From contig OZ010573.1 in the NCBI GenBank assembly GCA_963932145.1, positions 30,197,284-30,261,283 on the forward strand: a DNA stretch of 64,000 nucleotides, read 5' to 3'. This stretch comes from Acanthosepion lycidas (taxonomy: Eukaryota; Mollusca; Cephalopoda; Sepiida; Sepiidae). The translations under genes and the position numbers were made by a program. This document shows, one piece after another, positions 53,705 through 63,119 of the stretch (positions are counted from its first letter, which is position 1; each line of letters opens with the position of its first letter). The notes beneath the pieces are model-generated. The model searched no databases and had not been told where the DNA came from. It was given only the letters and a program-made list of their open reading frames with translations.

Positions 53705-53975
53705 AGAGAGAGTAATATTTATTTAAAAATTATAACATCACTACAAAAATAGCCATTTAGTTTCAACACTTTGGGTGTCTTGTCAACTTATTATTGTTAA
53801 CATTTTTTCCTGGCACAGTTTGCAGATATCACTACAATTGCTGTATGTTTTTGCAACACCATCACTTTACAAGATATAAATAAATTGGAAATATTAATAA
53901 AAGAAAGTCAAAAACTTACAGCAATTGTAGTGATATTTGCAAACTGTGCCAAGAGAAAATATTAACAATAATAAC
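53705..53975. repeat. foldback, about 60-bp arms, plus dispersed repeat
   Basis: TATTATTGTTAACATTTT...CCTGGCACAGTTTGCAGATA...ATTGCTGTATGTTTTTG (53790-53853) is inverted at 53915-53972 (CAAAAACTTACAGCAATTGT...AACTGTGCCAAGAG...). The loop is about 60 bases. 53720-53790 is the inverted relative of 42.1 kb. Confidence 0.7.
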
Positions 53976-54299
53976 ATTTCCAGACTAAGAAAATCGACTG
54001 AATGAAGCATCAGAAATAATGACACAATGCATACACGGTGAAAAGTACTTTTTGAGCTTGTATGAACCAGGATGAAAGTATGTACTTTTTATTTACTCCC
54101 CTTCAAATACAGTTTCAGTACTTTTGCTTTACTCTTCCTCTACTATTATTCTTCACATTGTGTGTTTACATATAAATAATAAAGTGTTAGAAAATCATTT
54201 GACTTTTATTGCCTGAGGATGCTGAAAAGTTGAAACCAAGGTAGCTGATATCCTAATTTTTTTTTTTTAAATTAAAAAGCTCTGTATGGCAAATTTTTA

Positions 54300-54387
54300 T
54301 TTTACATATATATATATATATATATATAACACTTTTTAATAACTGTTTTACATATAAACACTTTTTAATTCAACTTTGGCCAATAAC

Positions 54388-54423
<36 letters not shown>

Positions 54424-54448
54424 CACTTTTTAATTCAACTTTGACCAG

Positions 54449-54489
<41 letters not shown>

Positions 54490-54525
54490 ACTTTTTAATT
54501 CAACTTTGACCAATAACTGTTTTTC

Positions 54526-54575
<50 letters not shown>
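54300..54575 (+). repeat. minisatellite of (TA)n plus about 38-bp unit, then (GT)n
   Basis: Four units of (TA)n followed by AACACTTTTTAATTCAACTT and TGACCAATAACTGTTT; the first unit is shortened. A 24-base GT run closes the array at 54551-54574. Confidence 0.85.
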
Positions 54576-54829
54576 ATTTTTGGATGTATACCTCAATCTC
54601 TCATTATATAAAAATACATGTATATTGTTATTATTAAAGGTTACCAGGACAGTAAATAGGATGAGGTTAAATTGTGAAATGAACTGCTATCCAGGAAGAG
54701 AGAGAATTTTCTTTAAAGTTCAAATGGTACTAATGGGCATGAGATTTCTCCAGAAAGGATCCAGCCATTTAACCTGACAAATAAAAGGGCAATGGTGCCT
54801 AAGTTCTCTTCTAAATATTCTGTTTTCAA

Positions 54830-54965
54830 AAAAAAAATCTCAAAGTTCTCTTTCACCACCAGCTGCTTCCTCACATTCTCCTTAATCTTGTCCGCTGTCT
54901 GAAATCTCCTTTTCAATGACAATTTCAGCTTTGAGAAAATCCACAAGTCATAAAATGAGCCAAAC
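54830..54965 (-). pseudogene. DD34D-type mariner transposase, C-terminal scrap
   Basis: The minus frame reads GSFYDLWIFSKLKLSLKRRF, QTADKIKENVRKQLVVKENF. This corresponds to the CDFWLFPKLKxxLKGRRFxTxDEIKENxxxQL region of mariner transposases. The catalytic Asp of that motif is shifted and no other domain is clear. The rest of the 166-codon frame (54713-55213) is unassigned. Confidence 0.6.
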
Positions 54966-55388
54966 TTGAACTGTAGGCAATGTTTTGTATCCCTATACCA
55001 AATGTCATTGTGAATATACAACCCCATTGAACAGTATCTTACTGCTGATTGGTTATCTCCATGCAAAGTAATGGCTCCCTCTGGATACTTACCAAGTTCT
55101 AGCAAAACTACAAAACCAGATCGAGACATATCCAAAATAGTTGGATACATTCTGTATAGACCAGACATAGGCAAACTATGGTCTGCAGTTTGCATAGTGA
55201 CTTGCAAAGACACAAAATATTTTTTTTTAAATATCCATTAATAGATTTTGGTATTTTTGTTTTTTTGGTTACATGTTGCACAAAACAGTAATCTATTCAA
55301 AACAGAAATAAAAACAACAAAGATGCAAACCGTTTATATTAAAGAGCAAGCCCAAGTTTTCAGGAAACTCACTCAATCAAGTGACATA

Positions 55389-55885
55389 CATGAAAAAAAT
55401 CATGTCTCTTTTGATTCATGACTGACTAGGCAGAAGATTTTCCCACAATAGTTTACCATTTCTTTCTGTGGGAGACTAGTTGCCAACCAAGGCTACATAA
55501 CCTAGTCTGTCCTGCTATTCAACCCATAGCTGAGAGGAGAAGAGATGGATTCATACCTTTGCCAAAGGTTTGGAATGGTTTGGTTAACAGCTAATCAATT
55601 CCTTATATGTCATTTAATGCTAAAATTTAATTTTCTTGTCAGATTTGTTTTATTTAACCCTCCCCAAAAGAAAATGTATTACTGGTAATTTTTCTAGTGT
55701 ATTTTTATATTTTCAATTTGGGTGATCACTATTTGGCCATAGCTGGGACCCTAACCGGTGCTACCACCCTTTTCCCAAGGATATTTGCATGTAAGTGAAT
55801 GTAACAAACCTGGCTGGAATTTGAACTCAGCTCTCCAATTTCTCATTCCAAGCCTTTATCCATTACACCACACTGCAAGACCTCA
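55389..55885 (-). mobile_element. SINE-B interrupted by repeat X
   Basis: SINE-B parts lie at about 55768-55885 (GAGCTGAGTTCAAATTCCAG, CATTCACTTACATGCAAATA) and 55389-55567 (CAACTAGTCTCCCACAGAAA, GCCTAGTCAGTCATGAATCA). Between them, 55568-55768 is a plus-strand repeat X fragment (GGGTGATCACTATTTGGCCA). Compare the uninterrupted copy at 43350. Confidence 0.65.
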
Positions 55886-56087
55886 TTTCCTACTAAAATT
55901 CAACATATATTGCTACAGCTCATACTTTGCTAATGCCAATGCACAATCATCAGCATATCTAAACTCATATCGGGATCTAGGTGCCTGTGTGTCCATAGGA
56001 TGCCATTTCTGTGCTTTGCTATAAATATCTCATGTGATTTATTGAGAATTTCTTATTTTTGTAAAATATTTTTTCTCTGAAGGACCA

Positions 56088-56310
56088 ATCTGGTGTGGCG
56101 ATGAACACACCTTTCCAGAAGATGACTTGGACTCATTCAAATACATATAGACTGATGCCAAGAATCATCAGCAGAAGGAGTAAACAACTAGAGAGTTAGA
56201 GATCTAGCTTATCTGCTTACTACCTATTTTCAGCAAGACTATGTCGACTCCAAGCAACATATTACTTCTTGATTGTGTTATCTTCGGTCAATGCAATGAA
56301 GACAAAACAA
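56088..56310 (+). repeat. direct duplication, copy 1
   Basis: GACTTGGACTCATTCAAATA, AGTTAGAGATCTAGCTTATC and ATTACTTCTTGATTGTGTTA recur in the same order at 56762-56927. The function of the unit is unknown. Confidence 0.8.
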
Positions 56311-56761
56311 ATGGTTTCTATGTTTTAAATTCTCCAAGATTCTTCATTATTTCATTATATAATTGCAAAGAAAAAGGACAAGAAAAAAAAAATAAAGGAC
56401 AGGGAAAAAAAAAAAAAATAAAGGCCAAGAAAAAAAATGACAGATAAAAAAAAAGAAGAAAGTTTGACAATTTCAAACTACCAGATCATTTAAGACTGGT
56501 AACAAAGTTTTCCTTGGTAATATGATATACATTGTTGGTAGAGGATGATTTTCATGATAAAAGACATTAATTGAGGTCGAGATATGCACAGAATAAGCAA
56601 CAAGTACAATTTATCGATGGGCATACTTTACGATACTTTTGAAGTACCTATTCCTAAAAGTGAAATTACAATACAACATCAGGTTAAGCGAAAAGATAAT
56701 TCGACTGAAAATTTGCAAGTGGAACCATGTCGGAAAAAAGTATTGACTAAGTAAATTGCAT

Positions 56762-56927
56762 ATCTAAACATACCTCTCCAGAAAGGACTTGGACTCATTC
56801 AAATACATAAATGTAGATAGTTAGAGATCTATCTTATCTGCTTACAACCTATTTCAGCAAGACTACATTAACTCCAAGCAACGTATTACTTCTTGATTGT
56901 GTTATCTTCAGTCAATGCAATGAAGAC
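56762..56927 (+). repeat. direct duplication, copy 2
   Basis: About 90 percent similar to copy 1, lacking roughly 40 internal bases (CCAAGAATCATCAGCAG region). An LTR is inserted directly after GACATAAC, where copy 1 reads GACAAAAC. Confidence 0.8.
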
Positions 56928-57159
56928 ATAACTGTTGTGGAGTTATTTTGCAGTGGAGGCTTGTAATTGCACTAAATCGGTTCGATGTACAAATCATCAG
57001 GAACTTGATATAATAAGTATTACACAGAGTAATCTTGTTGTGGTCGCTGACTACTTTCGTCCGACATCGACTGACCCTCGTTTCTCTTACTACTCCTACT
57101 TATATTAGGTGGGAGAGTCTATTAACTATAGAATAGGGGTGTTTGACCATAACAATAAC
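56928..57159 (-). mobile_element. solo LTR, 5-bp target duplication ATAAC
   Basis: The LTR is 56933-57154 (222 bp). On the minus strand it starts TGTTATGGTCAAACACCCC and ends CACTGCAAAATAACTCCACAACA. Exact ATAAC lies at 56928-56932 and 57155-57159. Same family as 41741-41993. Confidence 0.85.
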
Positions 57160-57286
57160 ACTATCTCATTAATAGCAACAAATGTATTAAATATTAAACT
57201 CCTTTTTCAAACATTTGTGCAGCCTGTTCACAAAATGTAGTAAATAAATAAATGTACAAATAGCATGTATCTACATGATTATAATT

Positions 57287-57825
57287 TACACCCTTGTGCA
57301 AATTAATTGAAACAAATGCTTTAGTTTCTTTTCTTTTACCATACAGTCAGTTTTAGACCCACTGGAGTGACAGGGTGTAATCAATTTCTATTTTTTCCTC
57401 AGATTAGGTCATCTGCAGTGGTGTGCAGTAACATGAATCTAATTTTGAGGTATATGAGGAAATTTGTATGGCCCTGAAAAATATTGCATCATCTGTGATT
57501 GCATCAGATTTTTATCACGACCAGACACTATTGTCTCAATGGTTGATTAGTTGTCCTATGGCCATTGTCTGCAATGAGCATTACTCCAAGGAAGTGTACA
57601 AGCATTACCAGTGAGAAAATCAAAGTACTATAGACTGGCCTAGAAACTCTTCTGATTTAAATTTTAATCAAGAATTTGTGGTCAATCTGCAAGGAACGAC
57701 TTCATGGAATGGACATACAAAGTACTAATATGTGCACTGGGTCATGTTTCATTGGGAAAATAGGAAAAAAGTAAATAATAATGGAATTATTCATTTTGTT
57801 TCAATTAATTAGCACAAGGGTGTAT
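57287..57825 (+). pseudogene. Tc1-like transposon, internally deleted, both ends present
   Basis: The terminal repeats TACACCCTTGTGCAAATTAA (57287) and the inverted TACACCCTTGTGCTAATTAA (57806-57825) are evident. Between them, on the plus strand, CPMAIVCNEHYSKEV, then DWPRNSSDLNFNQEFVVNLQ and RLHGMD-like coding match the Tc1 catalytic end (DWPxxSPDLNPIENLWxxxK, with the third acid region diverged). 539 bp against about 1.6 kb for complete elements. Confidence 0.75.
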
Positions 57826-58085
57826 ATTGTCACTGTGAAACTAAAGTTGTTATTGTGATACAGCCCTCTTTGTACAGAGCCAATGACAATGCAGTAATTT
57901 GATTTACTCACTGGTAAGGCATGCCAGTGTTTTTGTGCAGTGTTACAATTTTCGCACACTTCCTTGGAATAATGCCCATCACAGACAATGGCCATAGGAC
58001 AACTAATCGACAGTTGAGAAAATAGTCTCTGGGTGTGATAAAAATCTGATGCAATCATGGAAAAAATGATTGTCCATCACTGGTG
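57826..58085 (-). pseudogene. second fragment of the same Tc1-like family
   Basis: The minus frame reads MIASDFYHTQRLFSQLSISC, PMAIVCDGHYSKEVCENCNT and LPVSKSNYCIVIGS. It parallels 57488-57640 on the plus strand, giving a tail-to-tail inverted repeat of about 110 bp arms. It has no terminal repeat of its own at 57826. Confidence 0.65.
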
Positions 58086-58154
58086 CAGACCCTTTTGGTG
58101 TTTGTTTTTGTATTCAAGGTTTATATTAAAACACTTCATTAAGTGTTGACTTGC

Positions 58155-58820
58155 AATGTTATTTGTCCTGATCTGGCATCTTGGTTTCAGTCACTTTCCC
58201 CACCACCATAACATAACTTCCCTGTATCTTTTCTATTAATATTTTTATGGCAATTGTTCTAATGAGCTTTCCTCTTTGGTGCCTTGACTGCATGGATTTA
58301 AGCATCGTACTAGATTGGCAGTTAGATCTCATTTTACTGTTGAAATAGTATTTACTGTAAGTTCTTTTCTAATGGTTTCTTCTTTCACACTTCTTGTTAA
58401 GAGAACCGAGTTCCAATTCTATTTGGGTTTGTTATATTCCTTTATGCACAAATACCCTTAGGAAAGGTATGGATTCACCTCGTCTCTTCTCCAGCTATGG
58501 GTTAATTAGCTGGACTTGTATCAGTAAATCATTACTTTCTCTGAAAATTTCTTACAAGCAAGAAATAGGTTGATAAGCTATAAAAAACAAATCAATCAAT
58601 TCCATTTCTTGCCTATGAAACTGTCTCTTCTGGTTTCTTGCTTTCCTGTGATTTTGGATCTTTTCAAAATTTAATTGCAACACAAATCATCATTTTCTGT
58701 CTTTCTGAATCCTGTTCTTTTATTGTCCTTTCTCCTCCCTAAAGTTTTTCCTTTGCTTTCACTCTCAGTAACTCCTTGTGTCTTAGTAGCATCATCACCT
58801 TGCTTGAGGTGAAATTATTA
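58155..58820 (+). mobile_element. CR1/Rex-like LINE 3' part interrupted by SINE-B
   Basis: 58160-58405 (CATCTTGGTTTCAGTCACTT ... AGCATCGTACTAGATTGGCA) and 58603-58820 (CTTCTGGTTTCTTGCTTTCC ... CACCTTGCTTGAGGTGAAAT) are consecutive parts of the 3' end, as seen uninterrupted at 30.9-31.25 kb. The SINE lies between. Confidence 0.75.
58406..58602 (+). mobile_element. SINE-B inserted in LINE
   Basis: ACCGAGTTCCAATTCTATTT (B box), TGCACAAATACCCTTAGGAA, TCTCCAGCTATGGGTTAATT and a tail ACAAATCAATCAATTCC. The A-box end is missing. Confidence 0.7.
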
Positions 58821-60084
58821 AAAAAAAAAAAAATGACATGATATTTTTCTATAGGAATTAATGGTGAATCATCACTGATTACATTTTTGGAACAAAAGTT
58901 CTTCAGTCTAAGTGTTTGTTCTGGAGGCAAACACTACTTGAAAAAATAATTACCCCCAATTATTTACAAAATATATACAAGATAATATATATATAATAAA
59001 TATATTCCATTGTACTTAAGCAGTTACAGTTAAAAAAAGTGGAATTCCTTGTTTTAAAATGAATCATCAGATGATGAGGTCTAAGGCAGATATTTCAGCT
59101 TTCATCACTCCAACATGGGTCATAAAATAATTATTTTCCTTTTTCAAATCAACAATCAATTTTCTGGCACAATAGTTTAAGAGATAAGACCAGAATGTTA
59201 CAAACTGAATTCTTGGAACTTAAGACTGTTTTGGGATCCAAAGAACAAGAAGGAAAAAAAAAAGAATAAAAAAAGCAATAAAAGGAAATGGATCTTTACT
59301 TACAATTAAGATGCAAGTTTGTTTTTTGTAGATAATGAACTTACCTGAAAAAGAAAAATGGAGGGAAAATTATTAATTTTTCTTCATACATTAAAGATCA
59401 ATTATTTTTTCAAACAATAAAATAAATGTCTTCTACCAATGGGAGATTAGTGTACTTGACAAACATTTGCTTTTGTTTATTCATAGACTGTTATAACAAC
59501 ATCAATAATGATGATTATTATGATAATTGTAAGCACTTCCGGTACCACTAGGGAATTCTGGGAGCAAGATGGATCCAGAAGGCAGTTTTGAATAAATAAG
59601 TTGTTAAGTTTACCATGTCTCATGTCATATTTGTGCGGTTTTGACTTATCTTTCCACCCTGAGCACAGTGAAACCTAGACTCAGTTTGAAGCAAGTCCTC
59701 AGACTGATAAACTTAATAGATAGATCCAGGGTGGATATAAAAATGAAATGGGTGGAAAGGAATAAAATGTGTAATGGAGTGGGGAATGGTATATATTAAC
59801 TTTTATATGTCACTTTTAAAAAATGATTAAAGAGAATTGAAAATTCCTTAATGATTGTCAATATATCCTGGTTTGCAGTAAGTGAATATGTGAATAATGA
59901 CACTCTTTAAACACCAACCTAACCCCAAACCCAAACTACTTAACGAGGAGGCCAGTCATGTTATGATTAACACTTTAACAACAACTTGGCTGGTTAACAT
60001 ACACAGGGCATGAAATATACATGAATAGATAATATGGATTAAAAATGCATATGAGAAGGTGTTGAAAAGTCCATTGACCTGACC
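58821..60084. other. no gene recognised
   Basis: AT-rich; A run at 58819-58832. Nothing recognised. Confidence 0.4.
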
Positions 60085-61010
60085 CACATTGCCAAAAAAT
60101 CAGTATTCTAATGTTTGGTCATTGAAATAATTATTTTTGCAGAGTGAGAAAAAAGGACTAACCATCAATTGCAAGAATACAAAAAGTATGGCCATCAGCA
60201 AGGGAAAAAAAAACCTAAGATGTGAGTTACAAATTGGAGATAGTGTCATAAAGTTTAAATATCCAGGATGTATTTGAGCAGAAGATGGAAAATGCAACAC
60301 AGAAATCTGAACATATATTGGACTAGTGAAAGAAGCATTTAAAAAACTAAGCAATGTGCTGAGAAATGGTAAAATTCTGTTAGAAACAAAGAAGAGTGCT
60401 AGATTGCGATGTGATATCCATCTTATATGGCAGGGAATGCTGTACAATCTCCCTATGAAAGAGGAGAAAACTGGAGGTAACAGAAATGGGCTTGTAAGGA
60501 TACTGGAAATTCTATGAACGGAACGAGTAATTAACAAGGAAGTCTTAAAGAAAAGGGCAACAAACAAGAACACTTAGAATCAGGAAGAGAAATGGCTGAA
60601 ATTCATTGAACCTATAATGATGAAGATGAGCTAGGAAACTTAACCTTCATGGTCTAAAGAGATAGGAGAATTTTATATATATATTTTCTTAATCAATTCA
60701 TCCCAAGCAAGGCAATAATGCCACTAAGATGCCAGCGGTTACTGGAAATGAAAGAGAATGAGAAGACTTTAGAAGGAATCGGAAACCCAATCCTAAGCAG
60801 GAAACAAGGGATAAACTTCTACTCCTGTTCAAAAGCCTGTTTCATGCAGTGATACACTGACTTGACCAGCTTGTGTGAATGAATGGCAGAATGGTGGTGG
60901 TTGGAGGAGAGCATAAGTCTTAGCAAAAGGAGAAAAACTGCTAAGAGCCACAAGGAATAGGAAGTTTTGGAGAGCCATGATCACTTATGTCTTGAAAGGT
61001 CATAGATGAA
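60085..61010 (+). pseudogene. RTE-like LINE RT C-terminal half, with nested LINE tip
   Basis: Reads KGLTINCKNTKSMAISKGKK (frame-corrected by eye), LRCELQIGDSVIKFKYPGC, stop, then a 63-codon frame VKEAFKKLSNVLRNGKILLE, and TERVINKEVLKKRATNKNT with EEKWLKFIEPIMM. This is the connection/thumb region after the RT catalytic site. It is interrupted by a minus-strand CR1-like tip (60690-60790) and resumes with YTDLTSLCE and an RKFWRAMITYVLKGH-like end at 60955-61005. Stops throughout. Confidence 0.8.
60690..60790 (-). mobile_element. CR1/Rex-like LINE tip nested in RTE-like LINE
   Basis: AATTCATCCCAAGCAAGGCA then ATAATGCCACTAAGATGCCA. It interrupts the surrounding plus-strand LINE, so it is the younger insertion. 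Confidence 0.7.
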
Positions 61011-61743
61011 GAAGGTCAGCTCAAGAATTTTTCAGCACCCTCTTGGAATTCTTCCACATATAGAAAGATACAGCCTCCTCCTCTGTCTGGGACAAAAATA
61101 TACAATTACAGTTAATGAACCTTACAAATAACAAATAAAAGTAGCCTAAAGATAACGAATATATACTTAAAAATAAAAAAAAATACTTAGCAAAACAAAA
61201 TTCCTCATTTTGCTTCCGTTTACAAACTTGGCAAAGTTTTGCAATTTGTTCTTCCTAATTCTAGAAAATAAAACCAAGTTGGCTAGTTTGAGTTTACGAC
61301 TTTTGCGCCAACTACTTCCTGTGAATGCTTTACGAATAAGCTGTAACTTACCAAGGATATCACAACAAAAGAGAAAGTCTGGGGACTAAATCAGGCATTA
61401 AAAATAGTGGTACTAAATGAGATTTTCAGTCATACAAATTCTTTATTCTATATATTTTTTATCTGATCCTTTCACAAAGTGATCACTTTTTTTTAACCAC
61501 TATTATCTTCATTTTTGTTTTTATTTTAAATACTCAATATTTTGTTTTTCAATTATACTTATTTTCTGAAATTAAACCAATCAACTTTTTCTGCATTTAA
61601 GACTTATTTAAAAACAACCTTCTATAAAAAGAACCTAATATTTGGGGGAGGAAAAAATGAAGGAAGATGTTTTGTTATTTATTCAAAAAATTAATAACAG
61701 TAATGATTTTCAGCATCTGTATATATTTCCAAGATAAGGTATT
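61011..61743. other. no gene recognised
   Basis: Nothing recognised. Confidence 0.4.
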
Positions 61744-61985
61744 GTAACTGTTGTAACCTAGGGAAGGTTACTGAATAGAATAATCACATGAAGGTTGGTA
61801 ATGAATAATAATACTTAGGACAAGAACAACACATAAGATTTGCTAGCTGCATGTAGAAGAAGTAGTCAACTACTAAAAGTGAGTCAAGTGAATTCCACAA
61901 TGAATTTTCAACTGCAGACCAATATACAGTATTTACTACTGTATTTATGTGAATTTATCATCCGTAGGTATGCTACAACAGTAAC
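61744..61985 (+). mobile_element. solo LTR, 5-bp target duplication GTAAC
   Basis: The LTR is 61749-61980 (232 bp), from TGTTGTAACCTAGGGAAGGT to TATGCTACAACA, with exact GTAAC at 61744-61748 and 61981-61985. Same family as 22041-22283. Confidence 0.85.
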
Positions 61986-61995
61986 TATTTACTTT

Positions 61996-62310
61996 TATCC
62001 ACTAGATAAAAGCATTAGTTGAAGTAATCCAAAATGTGACTTGATCAAAAGAGTTGTGAGTTCAATACCTAGTCACAGCAGAGGTGAACAAAAACTTGGA
62101 GAGTTACTGAAGGGAATTAACTGAAACTCAGATATCCAGAAAAGGCATAGCACATGGAATTAGAACAATCTGCCCCATGGACTAAATAAAAAGTTTGGTT
62201 CAAAATTCCAATGTATATCACCTGAAGAAGGATAGAGTGTACAACAACCGAAACATTGTGAATATGACAACAAAGATGAGAACAGAGCAGGCAATGTAAA
62301 TAGTGTAAGT
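61996..62310 (+). mobile_element. SINE-A copy
   Basis: GATAAAAGCATTAGTTGAAG, GAGTTGTGAGTTCAATACC (B box), GAAACTCAGATATCCAGAAA, CACCTGAAGAAGGATAGAG and ACAACAAAGATGAGAACA. The first bases of the A box are missing. Subtype as at 36.9 kb. Confidence 0.7.
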
Positions 62311-62384
62311 AATGATTTTATACAAATGATACACAACTCTGTTCAGTTGTTACAGATAGAGGCCAAGAACACAAGGTTGGTTGT

Positions 62385-62535
62385 GCATTTAGTTTTCAGT
62401 TCCACCCTAACCTTCCCAATAGTGAAAGGGTTGTTTACAGGTAGTTTAGTCTGACACAAGGCCATAGTAGTAGAGCACCCAATGAGAATCAAGCTCCTCA
62501 GACAATCCTGATCTACACAATGAGTTTATCTGAGC
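62385..62535 (-). mobile_element. SINE-C copy
   Basis: On the minus strand ATTGGTAAGCTCAGATAAAC (A side), TTGATTCTCATTGGGTGCTC (B side) and ATGGCCTTGTGTCAGACTAA. Related to the dimer at 48.9 kb. Confidence 0.65.
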
Positions 62536-63119
62536 TTACCAATATGAAGGTTGTTAATCTTTCCAACATATCTTTAATTTTAGAAGAAATCAACAAAAAT
62601 ATATCAATTTTGATAATTTCTTTTAAAATGCAAAATGACATGCAATTTTAGGGCAGATGGAGCTTCTTAGCTGTAGTGAAGGCAACCTGTCTAGGAGAAT
62701 GAAAACCTTTGACATAAAACCTTTGTGAAGGTATAAATTCAATGTAAACCTGTCTTATAGAAGTGAGAGAAGAATTCTTTAAATCTGTTAGTGTATAAAT
62801 CTTTATAATCATGACATGCTTTTCCAAGTTGTTCTAAGACAGCATGGATGATAAAACTTATATAAAAATGTCAGCCCAAACATTTTCAGATCACAGGGAG
62901 CCACCTCTGGACCTTCATCATTTGATCAGGAGAGTGGATCAGCAGCTCTGAACTGATGTGTAACACTAGCAATTAATGGATACCTCCAGTAGCCACAACT
63001 TGGAGAGAACTGTCTGATGTTTGAGTGCAATCTGCCATAGACAGAGAAAAGAAAAAGATGAAGACATGACAGTTGTCACAATACAATAAAAACAATTTTT
63101 TTTCAATAAAACTATAAAA
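62536..63119. other. no gene; possible SINE body
   Basis: CTTCTTAGCTGTAGTGAAGG to GAGAATGAAAACC (62662-62707) looks like a SINE segment but no head is clear. The rest is unassigned. Confidence 0.35.

Noticed and set aside
55160..55205. hAT end (CATAGGCAAACTATGGTCTG)
   Set aside because: Looks like a hAT terminal repeat but no matching right end or target duplication was found.
56241..56447. 68-codon frame ending in a Lys-rich tail
   Set aside because: The tail is an A-rich simple repeat and the start lies in the duplicated non-coding unit.
60100..60573. 157-codon minus-strand frame
   Set aside because: It is the antisense shadow of the RTE-like LINE on the plus strand.
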